Source: Acidimicrobiia bacterium (GTDB lineage Bacteria > Actinomycetota > Acidimicrobiia > IMCC26256). From it: DNA of 27,801 nt. The position numbers and the translations under genes are program-made. The stretch is from assembly GCA_023262065.1 (NCBI GenBank), contig JALRDW010000240.1, forward strand, positions 1 to 27,801, given 5' to 3'. This document shows positions 7,137-14,456 of the stretch, one piece after another. The notes under the pieces are model-generated. The model saw only the letters and a list, made by a program, of their open reading frames with translations, made no database searches and was not told the origin of the DNA. Each line of letters starts with the position of its first letter. Positions within the stretch are counted from its first letter, which is position 1.

Positions 7137-8342
7137 TCAGGCGTCGGCGAGCACGACGATCGCGCCCGTGTAGATGGCGACCCAGACCCGATCCCGGGTC
7201 GGTTCGTAGGTGACGCCGATCGGGTGCACCCCGGTCGGGATCGTCTGCAGCACGGCGAGGTCCGAGGTGCGGACCTTCGCCAGTGAGTTCGACTCGTAGT
7301 TCACGACGTACAGCGCCGTGCCGTCCGGCGAGATGTCCATCGAGCGCGGCTGGTTGCCGGTCGCGACCCGCCCGACGACCGTTCCCGAGGTCGTGTCGAC
7401 CTTCACGACCTGGCCGTCCTTGTTCAGCGTCGCGTAGATGTAGCGACCCGACGGGTCGATCACGAGGTGGCGCGGCCCGCCGCCGACGTTGCGGATGAAC
7501 GAAGTCGTGAGCGATCCGAGGTCGACGACGGCCACGTCCCGCCCGCCCATGATCGCCACGTACGCCCTCGAGGAGTCCGGCGCCACGACGATGCCGCGCG
7601 GGTAGGCGCCGAGCGGGACGCGCTTGACCTCCCGCAGGGTCGACCGGTCGACGACGCTGAGCGAGTAGGAGCACCAGTTGCTCACGAGCACGTAGCGCTG
7701 GTCCGGTGTGACCGCGACGTACTTGGGCACCGCACCGACCGCGGCGACCCCGTCGATGGCGAGGGTGCGCATGTCGATCCGGTACAGGAAGGACTCCGAC
7801 GTCCCGTCGCCGGCGGTGCAGTCGTCCGAGCCCTCGGGCCCGAACCCGTTGCCGTACATCGCGTAGTTGGAGACGTACGCGTACCGGCCGTCCTTCGAGA
7901 ACGCGGCCTCGACCGGTGCACCCTTCGAGACGCCGGGGTGCCCGCTCACGCCGAACGCGGCGAGGTCGACGCTGTCGGGGATCGTCCGGGCGAGGTTGCC
8001 GTCGGCGTCGTAGACCGTCACCGAGTGCTGGTACATCATGTTCTGCGCGCTCACGTACCCCTTCCCGGACGCGACCACGGACTTCGGCGAGATCGCGCCG
8101 TTGATGGTGCGGTACGGGGTGAGACGGCGGGCCTCGGCCGGCGTCGACGGTCGCGTCGTCGTGGTCGAGGTCGAGCTGCTCGGCGTCGGGGCCGCGGTCA
8201 CCCGGGTCGGTGCCGGCTCGGTCGTGCCGGTCGCGCCGGTCGCGCCGGATCCGGCCTCGCCGCCGACGAGCGCACCCACCCCGACGGCCGCCCCGACGAT
8301 GGCGACCGCGATGGCGATGAGGGTGAGCAGACGACGGTCCAT
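7137..8342 (-). CDS. Membrane-anchored YVTN/NHL-type beta-propeller protein
   Basis: This 401-residue protein has an N-terminal membrane anchor (about 5-27), a Gly/Ala then Ser/Thr-rich linker (about 30-70), and a C-terminal beta-propeller. The propeller repeats carry the YVTN-type pattern: DGRYAYVSNYAM, PDQRYVLVSNWCSYSLSVVDRST, PDSSRAYVAIMGGRDVAVVD, PSGRYIYATLNKDGQVVKVD and PDGTALYVVNYESNSLAKV. Such domains bind proteins or carbohydrates, or serve as lactonase folds. I see no lactonase metal site, so binding is more likely. It is first in the operon with CapA, and the similar anchor-plus-Thr-linker build suggests that the two act together at the cell surface (inference). ATG 8342 lies 8 bases after TACGAT. 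The much longer frame to the right is antisense to the SDR gene. Confidence 0.85.
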   Translation of the reverse strand: MDRRLLTLIAIAVAIVGAAVGVGALVGGEAGSGATGATGTTEPAPTRVTAAPTPSSSTSTTTTRPSTPAEARRLTPYRTINGAISPKSVVASGKGYVSAQNMMYQHSVTVYDADGNLARTIPDSVDLAAFGVSGHPGVSKGAPVEAAFSKDGRYAYVSNYAMYGNGFGPEGSDDCTAGDGTSESFLYRIDMRTLAIDGVAAVGAVPKYVAVTPDQRYVLVSNWCSYSLSVVDRSTLREVKRVPLGAYPRGIVVAPDSSRAYVAIMGGRDVAVVDLGSLTTSFIRNVGGGPRHLVIDPSGRYIYATLNKDGQVVKVDTTSGTVVGRVATGNQPRSMDISPDGTALYVVNYESNSLAKVRTSDLAVLQTIPTGVHPIGVTYEPTRDRVWVAIYTGAIVVLADA

Positions 8343-8350
8343 CGGGGCGG

Positions 8351-8356
8351 ATCGTA
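8351..8356 (-). promoter_or_regulatory. -10-like TACGAT before the beta-propeller gene
   Basis: On the minus strand TACGAT is followed by eight bases and then ATG 8342. This spacing predicts transcription starting at or within two bases of the start codon, giving a (near-)leaderless mRNA. No Shine-Dalgarno sequence is visible, which agrees. Confidence 0.5.
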
Positions 8357-8408
8357 CCGGGGTGCTCCGTGTGTCCCGCGTCAGCGAGCGCGGCCCCCAT
8401 CGGCGGCG

Positions 8409-8414
8409 TACGGT
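8409..8414 (+). promoter_or_regulatory. -10-like TACGGT before the SDR gene
   Basis: TACGGT fits TANNNT and lies 43 bases before ATG 8458, leaving room for a leader with the GGAGGTG ribosome site. Together with the element at 8351-8356 it makes a compact divergent promoter pair. No clear -35. Confidence 0.4.
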
Positions 8415-8457
8415 CGCGACGCGGTCCGGATCGCGGGCCCGGCGGCGGAGGTGGGTG

Positions 8458-9264
8458 ATGGGACGACTCGACGGCAAGGTGGCCATCGTCACGGGCGCAG
8501 CCCGCGGCATGGGTGAGGCCATGGCCCGGCTCTTCGTCGCCGAGGGCGCGTCCGTCGTGGTGGCCGACCTGCTCGACGACGAGGCGGACGCGGTCGCGGC
8601 ATCGATCCGCGAGCGGGTCGTGAGCGCCCACCTCGACGTCACGGACGAGGTGTCCTGGCGCACGCTGCTCGCCCAGACCGTCGATGCGTTCGGGACCCCG
8701 GACGTCCTGGTCAACAACGCGGGCATCCTCGCGATGGTGCCGCTCGTGGACACGACGCTCGAGACCTTCCGGTCCATCGTCGACGTCGACCTCCTCGGGC
8801 CGTTCCTCGGCATGAAGGTGGTCGGAGGCGCGATGGTGTCCGCCGGGCGCGGGTCGATCGTCAACGTGTCCTCGGCGGCCGGGATGATCGGCTACTCGCA
8901 GGTGGGCGCGTACACGGCGGCGAAGTGGGGCCTGCGCGGGATCACGAAGACGGCGGCACTCGAGTTCGGGCCGTCGGGGGTGCGGGTGAACTCCATCCAT
9001 CCGGGCGGCGTCACGACCCCGATGGTGGGGGTCATCGGGGAACCGGCGCTCGGCGAGCCGCCGGCGCCGGGCGTGGTCGATCCCGACCCGGTCCTGGCCG
9101 CCGCCGACGAGATGGCCGGCGATCAGCCGATCGCCCGGATGGGCCGGCCGGTCGAGATCGCGCGCCTCGCGCTGTTCCTCGCCTCGGACGAGTCCTCGTA
9201 CTGCACCGGCGCCGAGTTCGTCGCCGACGGGGGGCAGACGGCGGGTCGCCGCATCGGCGACTGA
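8458..9264 (+). CDS. SDR-family NAD-dependent oxidoreductase
   Basis: This is a classical short-chain dehydrogenase/reductase of 268 residues. The cofactor motif TGAARGMG is at 12-19, and D37 at the end of the second strand (VVVAD) indicates NAD(H). NNAG is at 86-89, the catalytic Ser is in NVSSAAG (S138/S139), and Y152-x3-K156 is in AYTAAKWG. The C-terminal RMGRPVEIARLALFLASDESSYCTGAEFVADGG is typical. The overall pattern resembles hydroxysteroid or 3-oxoacyl-type dehydrogenases, and the substrate is not determined by sequence. Start ATG 8458 follows GGAGGTGGG. A GC hairpin follows the stop. Confidence 0.93.
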   Translation: MGRLDGKVAIVTGAARGMGEAMARLFVAEGASVVVADLLDDEADAVAASIRERVVSAHLDVTDEVSWRTLLAQTVDAFGTPDVLVNNAGILAMVPLVDTTLETFRSIVDVDLLGPFLGMKVVGGAMVSAGRGSIVNVSSAAGMIGYSQVGAYTAAKWGLRGITKTAALEFGPSGVRVNSIHPGGVTTPMVGVIGEPALGEPPAPGVVDPDPVLAAADEMAGDQPIARMGRPVEIARLALFLASDESSYCTGAEFVADGGQTAGRRIGD

Positions 9265-9266
9265 GC

Positions 9267-9287
9267 CGCGCCGCGGTCGGCGGCGCG
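9267..9287 (+). terminator. GC hairpin after the SDR gene
   Basis: CGCGCCGC (9267-9274) and GCGGCGCG (9280-9287) form a perfect 8-bp stem with loop GGTCG, starting two bases after the SDR stop. The position is right for a terminator, but there is no T-tract. Confidence 0.5.
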
Positions 9288-9360
9288 CGGCGCGGGTCAA
9301 CTTCGGCTCAGGATCGCCGATCCGACCGGCGGGTGATGGCCCGACGGGACGGCGCGGCCC

Positions 9361-9366
9361 TAGCCT
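9361..9366 (+). promoter_or_regulatory. -10-like TAGCCT for a leaderless DUF4239 mRNA
   Basis: TAGCCT is followed by exactly six bases and then GTG 9373, with no ribosome site. That is the classic layout of a leaderless actinobacterial promoter, with transcription beginning at the start codon. Confidence 0.55.
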
Positions 9367-9372
9367 CCCGCC

Positions 9373-10179
9373 GTGCTCTGGTTGACCTCGCTCCCGACGG
9401 GCGTCGTGTTCGTCGGGCTCATCGTGCTGATGGGCGGGATCGCGGCGATCGCCCACCACTTCATGATCACCCGCATCTCGGCGGAGCGGCGGGTCGGCAT
9501 GGCCAAGACCGCCACCGTCTACATCACCGAGCTCGGCACGCTGTTCGCGATCCTCACCGGCTTCCTCATCTCGGCCGAGTACTCGATCTACCGGCAGGCG
9601 CAGACCGCTATCGCGCAGGAGACCTCGGCGGGCACGAACCTCGCCTACTCGACGCGCCCACTCCCCGCCGTCGACATCTCCCAGATCCAGGCGCGCGCGG
9701 CGGCCTACATCGACTCGATCCAGCGGGAGGACTGGGCGGCGCTCAAACGCGGCGAACTGCCGGGGGGCGAGACCTTCGACCGGATGCGCGATCTCCAGGG
9801 TGCGGCGTACCTGCTCACCGCCCGCGAGTACACGCCCGCCTCGACCGAGTGGGAGTTGCGCCAGGCGGTCGACGACCTCATCGCGCGCCGGAAGGAGCGG
9901 CTCGCGATCGGCACCCTCACCCTGCCCGGTCTCATGTTCCTGCTCAGCGTGGCCGCCGGTCTCGCCCTCGTCATCAACGCGGTCATGGTGAGCCTGCGCG
10001 AGGGGCGCTACGCCGCGCTCGTGGCGGTCACCATCGTGCTCATCGTCGCGCTCGACCTCGCGCTCATCATCGCCCTCAGCGCGCCGTTCCGCGGGGGTTT
10101 CATCGTGTCGCAGGCCCCGTTGGACATCCTCCACGACGAGCTGCGTCAGGGTCGGTACCTCCCGTGGATCCAGGGCTGA
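9373..10179 (+). CDS. DUF4239 (bestrophin-like) integral membrane protein
   Basis: The 268-residue protein has four predicted membrane segments: about 8-28, 50-68, 178-203 and 210-236. Between them is a soluble middle region (about 75-170) with conserved-looking R-Q-A and W-x-L-R-Q-A-V-D-D positions. The paired N- and C-terminal helices and the end pattern IVALDLALIIALSAPFRGGFIVSQAPL are characteristic of DUF4239, described as bestrophin-like. Function is unknown for the family; an anion channel or small-molecule channel is one proposal. The gene is translationally coupled to the solute-binding lipoprotein through TGATG (stop 10177-10179, next start 10179). GTG 9373 is supported by the leaderless promoter TAGCCT. 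Confidence 0.85.
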   Translation: MLWLTSLPTGVVFVGLIVLMGGIAAIAHHFMITRISAERRVGMAKTATVYITELGTLFAILTGFLISAEYSIYRQAQTAIAQETSAGTNLAYSTRPLPAVDISQIQARAAAYIDSIQREDWAALKRGELPGGETFDRMRDLQGAAYLLTAREYTPASTEWELRQAVDDLIARRKERLAIGTLTLPGLMFLLSVAAGLALVINAVMVSLREGRYAALVAVTIVLIVALDLALIIALSAPFRGGFIVSQAPLDILHDELRQGRYLPWIQG

Positions 10180-11483
10180 TGCGCCGGTTCCTCGCGCTCG
10201 GTGTCGCGCTCGGTCTCGCCTTCGGCGGGGCCGCAGCCTGCGGTGGCGACGAGGCCGAGTCGATCGCCGACGAGTGCGCGAACGCCGGGTGCATCGAGAT
10301 CGGACCGAAGGAACCCATCCGGCTCGGGGCCCTGCTGTGGGTGGACACCCTCGACGACGAGACGGGTCTGGACACGCTGCGGGGGGTCGAGCTCGCGGTC
10401 GACTACCTCGACTGGGACCTCGACGGCATCGACGGTGATCTGCTCGGGCACCCGGTGCGCATCGATGTCGAGGATGACGGCTGCGACCCGCTCGCCGGGT
10501 CGGTCGGGGCCGAGCGCATCATCGCCGGGGGCACGGGGCTCGTCGGTGCGATCGGGACGACCTGCTCGTCCTCGGCGCTCGGCGCAGCCGACGGTGTGTT
10601 CGCCGCAGCCGGCCTGCCGCTCATCTCGCCGTCGAACACCGCGCCGACGCTCACCGAGCCGGGGAAGCACGCCGCGACCTACCTCCGGACCGCCCCGAAC
10701 GACCGGATCCAAGGCGAGGTCGACGCGAACTTCGCCCGCCTCGGCCTGCGCAGCCAGCGGGCGGCGACGATCGCGACCCCCACCCCGTACCCCGCAGCGC
10801 TCGCCGAGGTGTTCGCCGATGCGTTCCGGGCGAGCGGCGGCGAGATCGTCGCCACGGCGTCGTTCGACACTGGGACCGCACCGGACGCGGCGGTCGCCGA
10901 GGTCGCGGCCGCGTCCCCCGACGTCGTGTTCGTCCCGGTGCAGACCACCGAGACCTGCACCACGACGATCGCGCGTCTCCGGGCCGATCCCCGGCTCGCC
11001 TCGACGCGCATCATCACCGCCGACGGCTGCCTGACCACGCCGACCCTCGCCGCCATCAACCGGGCCGGGGGACCCCCGGTGTACGCGTCGGGTCCGGACT
11101 CGGCCACGGTGCGCCGCAACCCGTTCTACGCGCAGCAGTTGCTCCCGGCCTACACCTCCCTCTACGGCGCCGAGCCGCCCGGGGTGTGGCACCCGCACGC
11201 GTTCGACGCCACGAGCCTGCTGTTCGACGCGGTCCGGCGGGCCGCGGAGGTGCGGGATGACGGGTCCATCCTCATCGTCAAGCGCGACCTCATGCGCGCG
11301 CTCCGGCGGACCGCCGGGTTCGAGGGGGTGTCGGGCACGCTCGAGTGCCGGCGCACCGGCGACTGTGCGCAGTCGGCCCGCATCGCCGTCTACGCGTCCC
11401 CGGGCTGGCCGGTGGCCGGTGGTGACCCGAGCGCCCGGCCCGTGTTCTCCCAGGAGGTCACGCTCGCGGACGCGCTGGACTGA
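10179..11483 (+). CDS. Branched-chain-amino-acid-type ABC solute-binding lipoprotein, orphan
   Basis: This 434-residue type I periplasmic-binding protein has a lipoprotein signal (RRFLALGVALGLAFGGAAAC, lipid Cys at 21). The mature part starts with IRLGALLWVD and LRGVELAVDYLD, then VRIDVEDDGCDPLAGSVGAERII, IGTTCSSSALGAADGVFAAAGLPLISPSN and the typical SPDVVFVP/IITADGC lobe. These are LivJ/UrtA/Peripla_BP_6 features. It probably binds an amino acid, amide or urea-type ligand outside the membrane. No permease or ATPase genes are nearby, which is unusual for a transporter component, so a sensing role or use of a distant transporter is possible. The start overlaps the DUF4239 stop (TGATG), tying the two functionally. 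Several cysteine pairs suggest disulfides in the exported protein. Confidence 0.9.
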   Translation: MRRFLALGVALGLAFGGAAACGGDEAESIADECANAGCIEIGPKEPIRLGALLWVDTLDDETGLDTLRGVELAVDYLDWDLDGIDGDLLGHPVRIDVEDDGCDPLAGSVGAERIIAGGTGLVGAIGTTCSSSALGAADGVFAAAGLPLISPSNTAPTLTEPGKHAATYLRTAPNDRIQGEVDANFARLGLRSQRAATIATPTPYPAALAEVFADAFRASGGEIVATASFDTGTAPDAAVAEVAAASPDVVFVPVQTTETCTTTIARLRADPRLASTRIITADGCLTTPTLAAINRAGGPPVYASGPDSATVRRNPFYAQQLLPAYTSLYGAEPPGVWHPHAFDATSLLFDAVRRAAEVRDDGSILIVKRDLMRALRRTAGFEGVSGTLECRRTGDCAQSARIAVYASPGWPVAGGDPSARPVFSQEVTLADALD

Positions 11484-11495
11484 GCGCGCCGGTGC

Positions 11496-12014
11496 TCAGC
11501 CCTTGAGCCGGATCACGAATCGGGCTCGGACCGTCCCGCCGAGTGCGGCCTGTCGCGAGCCGACGAAGGTCCCACGACCCTTCGCCCGCAGCCACTCGCC
11601 GGTGCCGCCGAGCACCGTGAGCTTGGCCGAGAACTTCGCATCGGTGCCGTTGGGCAGCGCCCGGGCCGCGCCGTCCATCCGCACGCCGAGCGTCGAGCCG
11701 TCGGCCGCGGTGAAGGTGATGGTGCCGAAGAACGGTCCGCTGCCCTTCGTGTAGGTGACGTTGCCGAGCATCTGCACCTGCACCGGCGAGGCACCGCGGC
11801 TGTCGGTGCCCTCCAGGAGGTTGAACCCGTAGGTCACGCGGTCGTTCGGGGCCGCCGTGTACAGGATCTTCTGGGTGGACGTCAGGTCGGCCGCCACCGT
11901 GACCCGGGTGGGGGTGACCGTCGCTGCGGTCGCACCGCCGGCGAGCGGGCCGGTGACCGTGAGGGCGGCGAGGGTCGCCGTCAGGGCGACGGAGGTGGTG
12001 CGGGTGCGGGACAT
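11496..12014 (-). CDS. Secreted allene-oxide-cyclase-like barrel protein
   Basis: This 172-residue protein has a Sec signal peptide (about 1-31, ending GGATAA). The mature domain resembles the allene oxide cyclase/dirigent-type eight-stranded barrel: GSGPFFGTITFTAADGSTLGVRMDG, then KLTVLGGTGEWLRAKGRGTFVGSRQAALGGTV. The last segment is the usual G-G-T-G-x-F/W-x-x-A-x-G-x-G strand pair. Bacterial members are exported proteins of unknown function, and no plant-like oxylipin cyclase activity should be assumed. ATG 12014 has GAGAGGAG upstream and TACGGT 27 bases away. Convergent with the solute-binding protein, with 12 bases between stops. Confidence 0.75.
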   Translation of the reverse strand: MSRTRTTSVALTATLAALTVTGPLAGGATAATVTPTRVTVAADLTSTQKILYTAAPNDRVTYGFNLLEGTDSRGASPVQVQMLGNVTYTKGSGPFFGTITFTAADGSTLGVRMDGAARALPNGTDAKFSAKLTVLGGTGEWLRAKGRGTFVGSRQAALGGTVRARFVIRLKG

Positions 12015-12041
12015 GGGGCTCCTCTCGCGTTCGGAGCCCGG

Positions 12042-12047
12042 ACCGTA
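12042..12047 (-). promoter_or_regulatory. -10-like TACGGT for the barrel-protein gene
   Basis: On the minus strand TACGGT ends 27 bases before ATG 12014, leaving a leader of about 20 bases that includes GAGAGGAG. It is the same hexamer as the one before the SDR at 8409-8414. Confidence 0.5.
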
Positions 12048-12116
12048 GCGGCCCGGTGGTCCCCACCCCGGCACTGCGCTTGGCGCCGCCGGGGCGGCGG
12101 TGGTTGTATCCCGCCC

Positions 12117-12764
12117 ATGACCGATCCCAGCGTTCACGAGGCCCGGGTCGCGGCGGCGGCCGCGATCCGCCGTCTGAGCCACGCGATGGTCTCGCGCGAT
12201 CTCGACCGCGACATGCTCGAACGCCTGCGCGCGGAGGCCGACGCGCTGGCCGCCGCGATCGAACCCGCGCCCCGTCGGGACCGTCAGGCGATGCTCACCG
12301 AGCACGTGGAGCGCATGTTCGGCATGGGGGAGACCGAGGGCGAGCCCGAGACCGGGCACGCCGCGTTCGACGTGATGGCGGACCGCGCGATCGGTGGCCC
12401 GGCGAACCCGATGGGGGTGCACGTCGAGGTCGAGTTCACCGAGGACGAGGTGGTCGGGGTCACGACCCTGCTCCCGGCGTACGAGGGCGGACCGGGCCGG
12501 GCCCACGGCGGGATGGTGGCGGCGATCTTCGACGACATCACGGGGTACGTGCTGCGCATCGCCCAGACCGCGGCCTTCACGGGAACGCTCACGGTCCGCT
12601 ACCACAAGCCGACGCCGATGGAGCGACCGCTCACCTTCCGGGCCCGCCTCGTGGGGCGCGAGGACCGCAGGCTGTTCATCACCGCGGACTGCCACGACGG
12701 GGACACGCTCATCTCGTCCTGCGAGGCGACCTACATCACGATCGATCCGAAGATCTTCGCCTAG
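12117..12764 (+). CDS. PaaI-type hotdog thioesterase
   Basis: This 215-residue protein has a long helical N-terminal extension (about 1-75) followed by a hotdog-fold domain. GGPGRAHGGMVAAIFDDITGYVL (124-146) is the PaaI/4HBT active-site helix. GTLTVRYHKPTPMERPLTFRARLVG gives the following strands. PaaI-like enzymes hydrolyse acyl-CoA thioesters, often as housekeeping for aromatic or lipid catabolism. The extension of about 75 residues is common in actinobacterial members, and its role is unknown. No Shine-Dalgarno sequence is seen before ATG 12117, and TTGTATCC lies just upstream. The stop TAG (12762-12764) lies in the same CTAG as the stop of the convergent PPOX gene. Confidence 0.88.
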   Translation: MTDPSVHEARVAAAAAIRRLSHAMVSRDLDRDMLERLRAEADALAAAIEPAPRRDRQAMLTEHVERMFGMGETEGEPETGHAAFDVMADRAIGGPANPMGVHVEVEFTEDEVVGVTTLLPAYEGGPGRAHGGMVAAIFDDITGYVLRIAQTAAFTGTLTVRYHKPTPMERPLTFRARLVGREDRRLFITADCHDGDTLISSCEATYITIDPKIFA

Positions 12765-13174
12765 GTGGATCGGTCGGGCGTCGACGCGGCCCGGCCGAGG
12801 ATCCGGGTGACGGCGATCTCGATCACCGCACGGTCGGGGTTCGGACGCGGGTCCCGGTACCGCGCGGCGTACCGCCGTTCACCCTCGGCGACCGCCGCCG
12901 ATCCCGTGGCCAGGATCGCCGCACCCTCGAGGGACAGCCAGCGCGGACCGTCGACCTGCGCGACCACGGCCCGGCTCCCGGCGGCGACGTTCCGGGCCTT
13001 GCGGCTCGTGCGCCCCGTGATGATGCGGGCGGTGGTGGTGTCCGGGTCGTAGGTGAAGCCGACGGCACACGCGTGGAGTCGTCCGTCCGGGTCCACGGTC
13101 GTGAGGGTCGCGAGGTGACGCTCGGCGAGGAAGGCCCGGACCTCGGCGGGCGGGGCCGTCGGGTCGATGCTCAT
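12761..13174 (-). CDS. PPOX-class (probably F420-dependent) oxidoreductase
   Basis: This 137-residue split-barrel flavin/F420-binding protein reads FLAERHLATLTTVDPDGRLHACAVGFTYD near the start, then RTSRKARNVAAGSRAVVAQVDGPRWLSLEG, the usual PPOX core. The C-terminal RYAARYRDPRPNPDRAVIEIAVTRILG is typical of the small F420-dependent PPOX subgroup (TIGR03618-like, from memory). Such enzymes use reduced F420 or FMN to reduce unknown substrates. Start ATG 13174 overlaps the DUF1214 stop (ATGA), so the two are co-translated. Its TAG stop is the reverse complement of CTA at 12761-12763, overlapping the thioesterase stop. Confidence 0.87.
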   Translation of the reverse strand: MSIDPTAPPAEVRAFLAERHLATLTTVDPDGRLHACAVGFTYDPDTTTARIITGRTSRKARNVAAGSRAVVAQVDGPRWLSLEGAAILATGSAAVAEGERRYAARYRDPRPNPDRAVIEIAVTRILGRAASTPDRST

Positions 13175-14289
13175 GCGGCGGTGTCCGGACGTTCGATGCG
13201 GATGACGCGGCACTGCGGGTGCTCGACCTCGGACCGCAACCACCGGAACATCACGTAGCCCTGGTGGTGGCCCGCGGTGTCGAGCCAGTTCGGTGCGCCC
13301 GGGTCGCGATCGGCGACGAGGATCCGGAAGCTCCCGTCCGGCTCGAGGACCGCGTCGCGCTGGTTCAGGATGACGCGGTGGTGGCGGTAGTCGAGGGACT
13401 CCATCCAGCGGGTCATGAGGAGCACCGACCAGTAGCGTCCCGCCGGCGGGCGCCCGGTGATCTCGAGAGCCTCGCCGGGCTCCAGCCGGTACCACCCGGC
13501 GACGTACACGTTGTCGGGGGTCGGGTAGAACGCGGCGGCACTGTCCGCACTGTTCACCGTGAACGTGTTCGGTTCGCCACGTTCGAGCATGGTGGCGAAC
13601 CCGGCCGAGAGTTCGGTGCCGATCTGGGTGAACGCCGCCACCGCACGCAGCCGGCGGGCGACCCGCTCGGGTGCCGGGGGCTTGGGCGGACCGGGGTCGT
13701 CGAGCGGGGCGATGCGGTAGGTCGCCTCGATCTCCTCATCGCGGTCGAGGAAGTACTGCCGCACGACGAGGGAGTCCGCCTCCGGGGCGGTCCCCAGCCA
13801 GTCGCCGCCGAGCGACGGGTCCGGCGGGTCGATCGACAGCACGAGGCGGAACCGGCCGTCCGCATCCAGGGTGAGATCCTCGTCGCTCACGCTCGCGACG
13901 ATGCGGTTCGCCCCGCCGGCGTCGGGTCCGTACACGCAGAAGGAGAGGTAGTGACACGTGCCCCGGGTGCCCTCGACGAGGTAGCGCACCGGCCCGGTGA
14001 TGGGGGCGTAGTCGTAGGCGGTGTCCGGGTTGTCCCCGAAGAACTTGCGCGTCGGCGTCATGAGACGGGTGAAGCCCGGGCGGACGGGGTCACCGTTCTC
14101 GAGGGTCATGTCGAGGGATGCGGACAGCAGCCGGGTCACGAACCGGTACCCCTCCGCGAGTTCGACGGGATCCGTCACCCCCGCCGCGACCGCGGTGCCG
14201 CTCGCCGCAAGGCCGTCGAGCAGTGCTCGCCAGGCACCGTCGAGGGTGTCGGCCGGTCCTGCGGGGTCGACGACGTCGTCCTGATCCAT
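13171..14289 (-). CDS. DUF1214-domain protein
   Basis: The 372-residue soluble protein has a helical N-terminal region (about 10-75), a beta-rich middle and a C-terminal DUF1214-like domain: FYPTPDNVYVAGWYRLEPGEALEITGRPPAGRYWSVLLMTRW (about 254-295), then FRILVADRDPGAPNWLDTAGHHQGYVMFRWL. DUF1214/DUF1254 proteins are common in mycobacteria and relatives near steroid and lipid catabolic genes, and no reaction has been assigned. ATG 14289 has GGGAGGCAC upstream, and TAGGCT 26 bases away. It forms a two-gene operon with the PPOX gene (ATGA overlap). Confidence 0.85.
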   Translation of the reverse strand: MDQDDVVDPAGPADTLDGAWRALLDGLAASGTAVAAGVTDPVELAEGYRFVTRLLSASLDMTLENGDPVRPGFTRLMTPTRKFFGDNPDTAYDYAPITGPVRYLVEGTRGTCHYLSFCVYGPDAGGANRIVASVSDEDLTLDADGRFRLVLSIDPPDPSLGGDWLGTAPEADSLVVRQYFLDRDEEIEATYRIAPLDDPGPPKPPAPERVARRLRAVAAFTQIGTELSAGFATMLERGEPNTFTVNSADSAAAFYPTPDNVYVAGWYRLEPGEALEITGRPPAGRYWSVLLMTRWMESLDYRHHRVILNQRDAVLEPDGSFRILVADRDPGAPNWLDTAGHHQGYVMFRWLRSEVEHPQCRVIRIERPDTAA

Positions 14290-14315
14290 GGTGCCTCCCG
14301 TCCTGATCGGCGCCG

Positions 14316-14321
14316 AGCCTA
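14316..14321 (-). promoter_or_regulatory. -10-like TAGGCT for the DUF1214-PPOX operon
   Basis: On the minus strand TAGGCT ends 26 bases before ATG 14289, giving a leader of about 20 bases with GGGAGGCAC. The spacing equals that of the promoters at 12042-12047 and 26632-26637. No -35 consensus. Confidence 0.5.
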
Positions 14322-14456
14322 GAGAGGTGCGCCGCTCGGATGCTGCGCCGGTGCCCCGACGGGTCTCGATCCCGGTGGCAGACTGCGGCCCGGCGACGTC
14401 CCGCCCGGGCCCGGTCGTCGTCCGTCGATCCGATCCCTCCGTGGAAGGAAGCTGCG

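Noticed and set aside
6907..10134. A 1075-codon open frame on the minus strand
   Set aside because: It runs antisense through the SDR and DUF4239 genes and out of frame through the propeller and CapA genes. Its product is Arg/Asp/Gly/His low complexity with no domain, which is typical of very high GC DNA.
8925..10178. In-frame N-terminal extension of the solute-binding protein back to 8925
   Set aside because: It overlaps the SDR and DUF4239 genes in another frame and would bury the lipoprotein signal peptide that starts at ATG 10179.
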